Below are positions 1 to 6,635 of a stretch of DNA of 7,554 nt, piece by piece (positions within the stretch are counted from its first letter, which is position 1; each line of letters begins with the position of its first letter). Below the pieces are notes generated by a model. The model saw nothing but the letters and a program-made list of their open reading frames with translations, searched no databases and was not told the origin of the DNA. The DNA comes from Xanthobacteraceae bacterium. Its GTDB lineage: Bacteria; Pseudomonadota; Alphaproteobacteria; Rhizobiales; Xanthobacteraceae. The position numbers and the translations under genes were made by a program. The stretch covers positions 1-7,554 of the forward strand of contig JASHVC010000048.1 of assembly GCA_030039655.1 (NCBI GenBank), written 5' to 3'.

Positions 1-1
1 C

Positions 2-934
2 GCGCTGCTCAAAGGCTTCGATCTCGACGGGCTCGATCCGACTGGGCCCGACTTCATCCACATCATCGTCGAGTGTTCCAAACTCGCCTACGCCGACCGC
101 GAGGTGTTTTACGGCGATCCGGATTTCGTCAAGGTGCCGATGGCGACGCTGTTGTCCGATGCTTACAACAACGAACGCCGCAAGCTGATCAGCGACAAGG
201 CTTCGCTCGAATTGCGGCCCGGCTCCATCGAGGGCTTCGGCGCGGTGGTGAAGTTGCGCCGCGATCCGGTACCGCAGGCGGCCGGCGTGGGCGAGCCCAC
301 CGTCGGCCAGCTTGGCGCCGGCGAGCCGACGGTCGGACGCATGGGCGCGATGCGCGGCGACACGGTGCACTTCGACATCATCGATCAGGCCGGCAACATG
401 GTATCGTCGACGCCGTCGGGCGGCTGGCTGCATTCGTCGCCGGTCATTCCCGAGCTGGGTTTCTGTCTCGGCACCCGCGCGCAAATGTTCTGGCTCGAGG
501 AAGAACATCCGGCGGCGCTCGGGCCCGGCCGGCGGCCGCGCACGACGCTGTCGCCCACCATGGCGCTGCGCGACGGCGAGCCGTACTTGTCCTGGGGTTC
601 GCCCGGCGGCGACGGCCAGGATCAGTGGATCACGCAATTCTTCATGCGTCACGTTCATTGCGGCATGAATCTGCAGGAGTCGATCGACGCGCCGGCTTGG
701 CACTCCGAGCATTTTCCAAGCTCGTTTTGGCCGCGCACGGCGCGGCCCGGCGTGCTGGTGGTCGAAGGGCGCGTGCCGAAGAAAACCGTCGCCGAACTGG
801 AACGGCGCGGCCACGCGGTCGAGGTCGGGCCCGATTGGTCGGAAGGCCGCCTCACCGCCGCGTCACGCGTCGGCTGGCGTCGCCGCGCCGCTGCCAATCC
901 ACGCGGCATGCAGAACTACGCGGCGGGGCGCTAA
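2..934 (+). CDS. Gamma-glutamyltransferase-family Ntn-hydrolase, C-terminal part (5' end outside window)
   Basis: An open frame enters from the left edge and gives 310 residues ending in TAA. Family members are made as a proenzyme that cleaves itself before a Thr, which becomes the nucleophile of the small subunit. Here that residue is Thr121 (counted from the first full codon), in GDTVHFDIID. Other family marks are GNMVSSTPSGGW (131-142), RPRTTLSP (178-185), the oxyanion-hole motif GSPGGD (199-204) and the terminal NPRGMQNYAAGR. The window holds the end of the large subunit and the whole small subunit. By eye, positions that bind the gamma-glutamyl amino and carboxyl groups in E. coli GGT (Asn411, Gln430, Asp433) are not kept, whereas the Ser462-Ser463 pair is Thr-Thr. 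The substrate may therefore be another amide, so it is better called GGT-like. Location is probably periplasmic, but the signal region is not in the window. The family call is firm; the substrate is unknown. Confidence 0.93.
   Translation, partial: ALLKGFDLDGLDPTGPDFIHIIVECSKLAYADREVFYGDPDFVKVPMATLLSDAYNNERRKLISDKASLELRPGSIEGFGAVVKLRRDPVPQAAGVGEPTVGQLGAGEPTVGRMGAMRGDTVHFDIIDQAGNMVSSTPSGGWLHSSPVIPELGFCLGTRAQMFWLEEEHPAALGPGRRPRTTLSPTMALRDGEPYLSWGSPGGDGQDQWITQFFMRHVHCGMNLQESIDAPAWHSEHFPSSFWPRTARPGVLVVEGRVPKKTVAELERRGHAVEVGPDWSEGRLTAASRVGWRRRAAANPRGMQNYAAGR
284..343 (+). repeat. Tandem 30-bp duplication inside the GGT-like gene
   Basis: Two adjacent 30-base units (284-313 and 314-343) encode GVGEPTVGQL and GAGEPTVGRM, sharing 7 of 10 residues and 21 of 30 bases by my count. 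Most base differences between the matching residues are at third codon positions. The repeat keeps frame and ends six residues before the autocatalytic Thr. It lies in the segment that becomes the flexible C-terminal tail of the large subunit. From memory, relatives have a single GEPTVG here, which I could not verify. Confidence 0.7.
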
Positions 935-937
935 CGA

Positions 938-968
938 TTGCGCGAAGTCAAAGCGGTGTAGTTATAAT
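938..968 (+). promoter_or_regulatory. Weak promoter-like sequence after the GGT-like gene
   Basis: A perfect TATAAT (963-968) sits 28 bases after the stop of the GGT-like gene. The only -35-like partner is TTGCGC (938-943), with a long 19-base spacer. Transcription rightward would enter the stem-loops at 1034-1084 and then run antisense to the DUF1501 gene. A chance match is quite possible. The rest of the 935-1198 gap shows no gene. Confidence 0.18.
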
Positions 969-1033
969 TCGTCGTCATGCCCGTTACTCGGCCGTTAGCG
1001 ACTGTTCAGCCGACCGGGAAGTAAGTCCGCGAT

Positions 1034-1084
1034 GTGGCAGTTTCTGCCGCGAGCAACTGGAGCAAAACTACTGCTTGGCTCGCG
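1034..1084. terminator. Overlapping stem-loops between convergent genes, possible bidirectional terminator
   Basis: Two inverted repeats overlap here. The first is GTGGCAG (1034-1040), loop TTT, CTGCCGC (1044-1050): seven pairs with one G-T. The second is CGCGAGC (1048-1054) paired exactly with GCTCGCG (1078-1084), with a smaller AGCA/TGCT stem (1061-1064/1072-1075) inside its loop. They share 1048-1050, so they would be alternative folds. The place, between a + gene ending at 934 and a - gene ending at 1199, suits a two-way terminator. Neither stem is followed by a clean T-run on either strand, so this is tentative; a small structured RNA is the alternative. Confidence 0.3.
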
Positions 1085-1198
1085 CAATATTTGTGGACTT
1101 CAACTCCGGACCGGTACTTGAGATGGGCATTCAATGAATCGACTAACGCGGTGGCGCGGTCCCAGGATGAATGCAGCTCCCGCCTGCCTTCGATGGCA

Positions 1199-2446
1199 TC
1201 AGCTCGACGCGACGAGGCCCGCCATGGACTCGACGCCTTCGCTGCCGGGGAACACGTCGGCCGCGAGTGCGCGATCGTCAGCGCGCAGATGATCCTTCAG
1301 CAGTCCCTTCAGCACTGCGCGCAGATCAGTCGTCGCCTTCAGATCGCGGTCCTCAAAGAGATTGGCGCGCTTGACGCCCGGCCAGTCGGCCAGCACACGG
1401 CCGCCTTTGAGCGCGCCGCCGGCCAAGAGCGCAACCGTGCCGGTGCCGTGGTCGGTGCCGTCGGTGCCGTTGATACGCGCGGTGCGGCCGAACTCGGTGA
1501 CAAGCACCACCACGGTCTCGCGCCAGGCCGGCCCCATATTGGTCTCGACTGAGCCAAGCGCAGCGTCGAGCGCGCCGAGCAATTGCGAAAGCCGGCCGTT
1601 GGCGATGCCTTCGTTGTAATGGGTATCCCAGCCGTCGAGCGCCAAAGCACCGACACGGGGCCCGTCGGGCTGCGCCAGGAATTTCGCCGCGGTGCCGGCG
1701 GCCTCGGCAAAATAGGCGCGCACCTGCTCGATGGCAGCACCGTTGTTGGCGGTGCCCGGCTTGTCGTCCATGTTGCCGGAGCGGGCGATGGCCATGAGGT
1801 TGGTATTGCCTTCAAGCACGCTGGCCAGCTGCGGGTCGGTACGGCGGTAAAGTTCGAGCAGCCGCTGCACCGTATCGGCGCTAGCCGGCATGAGCCGCCG
1901 CGGCGCCCATGATAGGACCGGCGCCGAACCGCGGACCACGAGCGGCGTCACCGGACCGACGCCGAACGCCTTGCTGCCGTTCGGGTCGACGCGGCCGCCG
2001 GGCGCCAAGCTCGATAGCGCGCGGTTGAGCCAGCCGCTGGTGCCGAGCGTCGGCCTCGGCAGACCGCTTTCCAGCACGTCCTGGCCGTCGAAATGAGACC
2101 GCTCGCGGTAGGGCGTCGCCGCCGCATGGACGATGATGGCCTCATTGGCCTTGAACATTCGATGGAGGTTCGGCATCGCCGGATTAAGCGCGAAGAAGTC
2201 ATCGAGCTTGAGCGCCGGCGTCTTGCCTTCAAGCGTCAGCGCGTTATCGCCGCGTAGCGCCACCCAGTCCGGATCGCCGACCGGCACGACGGTCGCGAGC
2301 CCATCGAGCGCGCCGCGCAGGATGATCGTCAGCATGCGCGGATCGCGGCCCTCCGCCCGCGCCAACTTCGGCAGATGCGCCCAGGCGAACAGCGTACCGG
2401 AAGCCAGCAGCAACGCGCGGCGCGAGGGTTGATGCAGTGTGGGCAT
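1199..2446 (-). CDS. DUF1501 family protein, predicted Tat-exported
   Basis: A protein of 415 residues, of usual length for DUF1501, an alkaline phosphatase/sulfatase-fold-like family with no settled function. The N-terminus has a twin-arginine signal: SRRALLLASG (8-17), a hydrophobic stretch, and an AxA-type site in LPKLARAEG with cleavage likely after residue 31. Family motifs follow: MLTIILRGALDGL (38-50), ERSHFDGQDVLESG (115-128), GWDTH (272-276), TEFGRT (317-322) and DHGTGT (332-337). The His/Asp motifs look like metal or active-site positions, which is inferred from fold relatives. Start choice: GGAG (2453-2456) abuts an ATG at 2452 but is six bases from the ATG at 2446, so 2446 is preferred; 2452 would add only two residues. 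The 2452 ATG overlaps the TGA of the upstream DUF1800 gene, so the two genes are probably translationally coupled. The gene ends convergently with the GGT-like gene. Confidence 0.93.
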   Translation of the reverse strand: MPTLHQPSRRALLLASGTLFAWAHLPKLARAEGRDPRMLTIILRGALDGLATVVPVGDPDWVALRGDNALTLEGKTPALKLDDFFALNPAMPNLHRMFKANEAIIVHAAATPYRERSHFDGQDVLESGLPRPTLGTSGWLNRALSSLAPGGRVDPNGSKAFGVGPVTPLVVRGSAPVLSWAPRRLMPASADTVQRLLELYRRTDPQLASVLEGNTNLMAIARSGNMDDKPGTANNGAAIEQVRAYFAEAAGTAAKFLAQPDGPRVGALALDGWDTHYNEGIANGRLSQLLGALDAALGSVETNMGPAWRETVVVLVTEFGRTARINGTDGTDHGTGTVALLAGGALKGGRVLADWPGVKRANLFEDRDLKATTDLRAVLKGLLKDHLRADDRALAADVFPGSEGVESMAGLVASS

Positions 2447-2448
2447 GG

Positions 2449-3870
2449 TCATCTCCGCAGGATTTCAGGCGCCATCGCTAACAGCGCCACGGCCTGGGCG
2501 CGGCTCTCCGCCCGCGCCACCGCGGTCCGCGTTTCGGCGGATGCGAGCGGGCCGAGCCCCATGTCGAGCAGGGCCAACGGTTCGATGCTGGGCGGCAGCC
2601 GGCCGGCGATGTCGGTGGCGACGTCCAACCGACGCGGGACGCCGTCGATCCACGCGGCCTGGCTGTCGGGAAAACCGTTCGGCGCCGGCGGTCGCCACAG
2701 CGGCTCGCCCAGCGCCGCCTGCGCGGTCAGCACGCGGCCGACGATCAATTGCGCTCCGGTGAGCCGCAGGATGCCGACGATCCACTCCGAGGGCGGCTTG
2801 AGCTTGGTGCGCTCGGCCGACCAGGATTCGTCGGCCGAGACCAGCGTCTTCGCCACCTCCTTGAGATTGCCGTCGCTGTCGTTGAAGGTTCTTTCGAGCT
2901 TGTCGACCAGCGCAGGCGGCGGCTCGTCGGCAACGAAATGGCGCGCGAGCTTGAACGCGATGTGGCGTGCTGTCGCCGGATGGCGCGCGAGGTCGGCGAG
3001 CACGGCGCGGCCCTGGTCGACGCCGGTGTCCGGATAATGCTTGCCGAGCACGACCTGCTCGCCGGGCTCATGGAGCCGCTTAACAAAGTTGAATTTGCCG
3101 CCGTATTCGGGCACGGCGGTGCCGACGAACGTCCAGCCAGTGATCACGTTGGCAAAACTGGTGACATCCGCTTGGGTGTACCCGCTGCGGACCCCAAGCG
3201 TGTGCAGTTCGAGAATCTCGCGCGCGAGATTCTCGTTGAGGCCCTTGTCGCGGTTGATGCCGGCGGTTGAATCCGGCCCCATGGATTCCACGTTGTCGAG
3301 GTAAAAAAGCATCGCCGGATGACCCTCGACCGCGGCAAGCATGTCGGCGAAACGTCCGAGCACGTGCGGGCGGATTGCCTCGCGCTCATACGCGCCGGCC
3401 ATCGACAGGATTGACGAGATCGACACGCAGAAATGGTTCGACCAGAACCAGACCAGACGCTCGACAAAGCCGATGTCGGCGCCGAGCGCGGCGTCGAACC
3501 GCACGCGGGCTTCGTTCTGCACGAGTTGCTGGGGCAGCGTCGGTTGCTGATTGGGCGGCGCCGGCTGCGACGCCTCCGTTGCCGGATCGCTGACAGCATC
3601 GGCCATCATCGCGCCACCCGCTTCCTTCTTAGCGCGCTGGGCCAGCTTGATTTTCGCCGCCTGTTCGGCCCGGAACTCGAAGAAAGCGCGCGACGCCTCG
3701 GCGCTCGACGGCAGATTCGCCGCTGGCACGCGGCCGGCGCCGGGGCGCTCGAGGTCGGCGAGCACGGCACCGCGCGGGTCGTCCGCTATGGCGTTGATCG
3801 AATTGTGAGCCGGCCCAAAACCGAACCGGTGCAAGGCCAACGCCGCCACAGCCTTGGGATTTGCCGTCAT
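2449..3870 (-). CDS. DUF1800 family protein
   Basis: A protein of 473 residues from ATG 3870. DUF1800 proteins are of unknown biochemical role and are very often encoded just before a DUF1501 gene, as here. Motifs in order: ALHRFGFGP (12-20), WFWSNHFCVS (141-150), MLFYLDNVES (187-196), the family hallmark NENLAREILELHTLGV (212-227), TGWTF (244-248), LARHFVADEPP (308-318) and APNGFPDSQAAWID (396-409). Residues 80-115 are an Ala/Gln/Pro-rich insert of low complexity. The frame stays open to an ATG at 4065, adding 65 residues, but those look unlike the family and the usual N-terminus begins close to the LHRFGFGP motif, so 3870 is chosen; its Shine-Dalgarno is weak (GAGCG). No signal peptide is visible from 3870, although the partner carries a Tat signal. 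The stop overlaps the DUF1501 start region as ATGA. Confidence 0.93.
   Translation of the reverse strand: MTANPKAVAALALHRFGFGPAHNSINAIADDPRGAVLADLERPGAGRVPAANLPSSAEASRAFFEFRAEQAAKIKLAQRAKKEAGGAMMADAVSDPATEASQPAPPNQQPTLPQQLVQNEARVRFDAALGADIGFVERLVWFWSNHFCVSISSILSMAGAYEREAIRPHVLGRFADMLAAVEGHPAMLFYLDNVESMGPDSTAGINRDKGLNENLAREILELHTLGVRSGYTQADVTSFANVITGWTFVGTAVPEYGGKFNFVKRLHEPGEQVVLGKHYPDTGVDQGRAVLADLARHPATARHIAFKLARHFVADEPPPALVDKLERTFNDSDGNLKEVAKTLVSADESWSAERTKLKPPSEWIVGILRLTGAQLIVGRVLTAQAALGEPLWRPPAPNGFPDSQAAWIDGVPRRLDVATDIAGRLPPSIEPLALLDMGLGPLASAETRTAVARAESRAQAVALLAMAPEILRR
3210..3235. repeat. 26-bp perfect palindrome inside the DUF1800 gene
   Basis: The 26 bases read identically on both strands, centred between 3222 and 3223; each 13-base arm has the form CGAGAATCTCGCG. 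Symmetry stops at 3209/3236. It lies over the codons of the conserved DUF1800 motif (ENLAREIL), so codon choice on a conserved peptide could produce most of it by chance. It could also form a strong hairpin in the mRNA. Confidence 0.85.
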
Positions 3871-3975
3871 GGTGTCGCTCAAACGGTTCCAATTGCCAGC
3901 CAGCCGCACCGACAATGGGACCGCACGAGTCAAGGCAGCGTCAAAGAGAACCTTTAGACCGATAAGGCACTTAGG

Positions 3976-3989
3976 TCGGGATTTCCCGA
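3976..3989. promoter_or_regulatory. Inverted repeat in the DUF1800 upstream gap, operator candidate
   Basis: TCGGGA-TT-TCCCGA is a perfect 6+6 inverted repeat with a 2-base centre, about 106 bases upstream of the DUF1800 start. It sits in the only intergenic space (3871-4091) between the regulator gene and the DUF1800/DUF1501 pair. I see no convincing -35/-10 pair near it and no stem plus T-run that would end the regulator transcript. It could be a protein-binding site, or chance. Confidence 0.22.
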
Positions 3990-4091
3990 TGAACCCAGAA
4001 TTTGGCGCGCGCATAACGGAGGAGTTGGCGCCCGGCCTGACAAAGCCGAGCAGCGGTTTCTCCACCGATGCTATGTTGCAGGCCGGAAGCC

Positions 4092-6350
4092 TCAGCCCAG
4101 CGACGCACCCAGCGCCAAGCGCAGGCCGTCAAATATTCGCGGCCTGTGGCGGCCATTCTCCCCATTCGTAGCCCCGGCAGTGTTCTTTAGGAAAAGCTGC
4201 GTGCGCATGGGAGCCGCTTTCGTCAAAGCCGCGATGTATTTGGCAGCGGCCGCCTTATCGCCGATCGTTGCGTAGATGGAGGCAAGCCATGCCTGCACGA
4301 GGGATGCTTGGGGCATGATCGCGTTGGCCCGCAAAGCCCAGTCCAGTGCGGCTTGATCGTGCCCAAGTTCGAGCTCTGCCTCGGCGGCGAAGAGATACCA
4401 ATAACCCATTGTCGGATCGTCGGGGACTGCGACCCGGATGGTTTGAAGGATCTGTTCCAAACCCTTCTCAGGTTCGCCCGTTCTCGTCAGCATATTTCCA
4501 ATCTGACCCTGCGCCGGAAGGAAGCTCGGGTTGAGTTCGAGGCAGCGGTGCATGGTCCGTATGCTCGCCCGGTACTGACGGCGGTATTTTTGCAGCAACG
4601 CCAGGCTATACAGTGCGGCAACGGAATTGGGAGCTTTGACCAACGACTCGTTCACCGACCGCTCGGCCTCTGCAAGATCGGACGGAGGATCGAGATCGAT
4701 AAAGTTCATCGCGGCGACGATCTGCACGCGTGCGATCGCCAACTGTGCCGGCCGATAACGCGGATCGAGCCGCAACGCCGCATCGAACGACGTCATGGCG
4801 TCGAATAGGTTTTCCTGGTTGGTGCCGTTTTGTAACGCGCCATAACCTCGGCTAACCAGTTCGCCGGGCGAGAGATGTGTGTCTGGGCTCGCGCGCAGGC
4901 GTAGCGCGCCGTTTTGGCTAATTTTGTAGGCCAGCATGCGGGCAATGCCCCGCGCAGTTTCGTCGGCCACAAGACTTGGGTCGGCACGGTCGCGCTGCAG
5001 CAGATCGGACCAGATATTGGTACGAGTCGCCGTGTCGACTAGCTGAACGTCGATTCTCAAACCATCGCTATTACTCTGAACGCGGCCGACAACTGCGTAA
5101 TTTGCCCCGAGTTCTGTCTTGAGGTGCGCGATGTCCGCCGCATGAGCGCGATAGGACTCCGAGGTTTGCTCTGAGATGACCCGCACGTTCTCGAAACGGC
5201 TCAAGTAGCCGATCACGTCGTGAGTTAGGGCTAAGGCGAAGCCGGAATCGGCGGAGTCACCGGCCCCCTCAAAGACAAAGGGCAGGACTGCGGCCGTTCG
5301 ACTCCCCTGTGGTGCTGTCAGAGTGAGCCGAGTTTTTGGGTCGATCGCGACCCCAAACACTGCAATCGCGATGACTGAAAGAAGGACAATGGATGTTCGC
5401 GTAGCGGCGTGCGGCCAGTGACGCCAAAAGGGAATATCTGCCGGCGCTGTATTGCGAGGCGTCGGTGGAGCGGGGAGCGCGGGGCCTGTGCGAACCAAAG
5501 TCTTCGCGACATGGGGTGGGGGTGGCGTTGCCGTGTTGGCCGCAGAGATCCGTTGGACGGCACTTTGCGTCGAGGGCTGCTGGTAAGCGGGCGCTGTCGC
5601 CGATTCAAAATCGCCGCGCATAATGGCATCGATAAGCGCGCGTGTTGCTGCCTCGGGGGCAACGTCAAGTTCAAAGCGCAGGAGATCAAGAAGCTGCTTG
5701 GCCCGGCCCATTGCGGCTTCGCGTCCCTTGTGACGCGCCAACAGTTGCAGGGCATTGCGCTGCCGGTCCTCACGTGTCGGGTCGAGCTCCACCAACCTCT
5801 CAACCGCCGCAATAGCGCCATCGCCATCACCCCTTGCAACCGCGAGCCGGCAAAGGGCCTCGAACACAACAGCGGCAGCGGATGAAAGCCGAGTGGCCTC
5901 CTGGCGCCGCCAGCTGTCGAATTCCTCGACGTCCAGGGCGAGATCGGACAAAAACGCTCCGCGCCAAAGTTCTGCGGCTTGGGTCAGTTGCTCACGCGCC
6001 TTCGACTGAGCAAGCGTCATGAAGGTGCGCACATCCACGATGGTAAAGTGAGTGCTCAGTCCAACGGCTTCGCGATCAACGATGAGGATTTCAGGCGCCA
6101 AGCTCAAATCCTGCCGCAGCGAAAGCAGACATTGCCGGAGGCTGTGGCGCGCGAGCGCATCAGGATTGTCAGCCCAAAGCAGTGTCGCGAGCTCTTCGCG
6201 GCTCGCCCGATAATCCGGCTTCATCGCCAGGTAAGCCAGCAACGCCCGGCCCTTCTTGGATCGAATCGAAATCGCAACCGTGCGCCCTGCGCCGGCTTCG
6301 ATCGCGAATGGCCCAAATAGGCGCAACGTCAGTTGATTGAGTCTGGACAT
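4092..6350 (-). CDS. Membrane-anchored SARP/BTAD transcriptional regulator with TolB-like and TPR domains
   Basis: A protein of 752 residues. Residues 1-95 form an OmpR/SARP-type winged helix: LTLRLFGPFAI, then RSKKGRALLAYLAM (30-43) and LRQCLLSLRQDL (71-82). Residues 100-246 are a bacterial transcriptional activation (BTAD) helical domain, ending in DPTREDRQRNALQLLARHKG (190-209). A Pro/Ala/Thr-rich linker (250-308) leads to one membrane helix (318-336), preceded by Arg and His residues, so the N-terminus should be cytoplasmic. Residues 353-452 resemble the TolB N-terminal/FlgO-like domain (AAVLPFVFEG, ALTHDVIGYLSRF, YAVVGRVQ, LRIDVQLVDTATRTNIWSD). Residues 511-711 are helical TPR-like repeats (SFDAALRLDPRYRPAQLAIAR, RCLELNPSFLPAQGQIGNML). 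The layout recalls CadC/ToxR: DNA binding inside, sensing in the periplasm. Start: ATG 6350 begins MSRLNQLTLRLFG as relatives do; the GTG at 6377 lies at or before the likely transcription start. It reads in the same direction as the DUF1800/DUF1501 pair, a plausible but unproven target. Confidence 0.9.
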   Translation of the reverse strand: MSRLNQLTLRLFGPFAIEAGAGRTVAISIRSKKGRALLAYLAMKPDYRASREELATLLWADNPDALARHSLRQCLLSLRQDLSLAPEILIVDREAVGLSTHFTIVDVRTFMTLAQSKAREQLTQAAELWRGAFLSDLALDVEEFDSWRRQEATRLSSAAAVVFEALCRLAVARGDGDGAIAAVERLVELDPTREDRQRNALQLLARHKGREAAMGRAKQLLDLLRFELDVAPEAATRALIDAIMRGDFESATAPAYQQPSTQSAVQRISAANTATPPPPHVAKTLVRTGPALPAPPTPRNTAPADIPFWRHWPHAATRTSIVLLSVIAIAVFGVAIDPKTRLTLTAPQGSRTAAVLPFVFEGAGDSADSGFALALTHDVIGYLSRFENVRVISEQTSESYRAHAADIAHLKTELGANYAVVGRVQSNSDGLRIDVQLVDTATRTNIWSDLLQRDRADPSLVADETARGIARMLAYKISQNGALRLRASPDTHLSPGELVSRGYGALQNGTNQENLFDAMTSFDAALRLDPRYRPAQLAIARVQIVAAMNFIDLDPPSDLAEAERSVNESLVKAPNSVAALYSLALLQKYRRQYRASIRTMHRCLELNPSFLPAQGQIGNMLTRTGEPEKGLEQILQTIRVAVPDDPTMGYWYLFAAEAELELGHDQAALDWALRANAIMPQASLVQAWLASIYATIGDKAAAAKYIAALTKAAPMRTQLFLKNTAGATNGENGRHRPRIFDGLRLALGASLG

Positions 6351-6379
6351 TGTGGGCAGCGTAAAAGTTACCGTCACTT

Positions 6380-6409
6380 ATTTTATCGCTCACTATGCCC
6401 AGGCACCAA
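6380..6409 (-). promoter_or_regulatory. Possible sigma-70-like promoter for the regulator gene
   Basis: On the minus strand TTGGTG (6404-6409) is followed after 18 bases by TAAAAT (6380-6385), five of six matches to the -10 consensus. Transcription would begin near 6373 and give a leader of about 20 bases before ATG 6350, which fits that start over GTG 6377. The -35 match is poor (3 of 6). No Shine-Dalgarno is evident before ATG 6350. Confidence 0.3.
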
Positions 6410-6635
6410 GACCAAAAAAAGACTTGTAGGGCAGTTCGTTAGCCGCGCAGACCGGCTCCGCTATCTCCTAAGTACCTCATTCATCGAAGAGTTTTCTTTG
6501 ACGGCGGAATGACGGCCCGTTGACCGCGCCATGCCAAAAGAGCGAGCGGGCGACGGAGGTGCCAATGGCACCCATGCGCAGCTTCGTACTTCGCCCGGGA
6601 CGAAACGACCAGCATCTTCGCTGAGGTTTTGTGAC

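Noticed and set aside
73..1137. Long + strand ORF (354 aa) over the GGT-like gene in another frame
   Set aside because: Arg/Ala/Gly-rich translation typical of a shadow frame in GC-rich DNA; the GGT frame has clear family motifs.
1441..1470. Three copies of CGGTGCCGT in a short stretch
   Set aside because: They encode the Gly-Thr-Asp-rich sequence around the conserved DHG motif of DUF1501, so the peptide explains them.
1034..1552. + strand ORF (172 aa) covering the convergent gap and the 3' part of DUF1501
   Set aside because: Mostly antisense to a well-supported DUF1501 gene; no recognisable motif or ribosome site.
2375..3957. Several + strand ORFs (2375-3037, 2749-3270, 3433-3957) antisense to DUF1800
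   Set aside because: Low-complexity Arg/Ser/Ala-rich translations mirroring codon bias of the minus-strand gene.
3871..4065. 65-codon N-terminal extension of DUF1800 from ATG 4065
   Set aside because: Does not resemble DUF1800 N-termini and has no clear signal peptide; the family-like start is ATG 3870.
5409..5885. + strand ORF (158 aa) antisense to the regulator
   Set aside because: Lies wholly within the BTAD and linker coding region of the regulator; no family resemblance.
6414..6457. Run of seven A (T-run on the minus strand) near an AGCCG/CGGCT stem, as a terminator
   Set aside because: The five-pair stem (6441-6445/6453-6457) is about 20 bases away from the T-run, too far for intrinsic termination.
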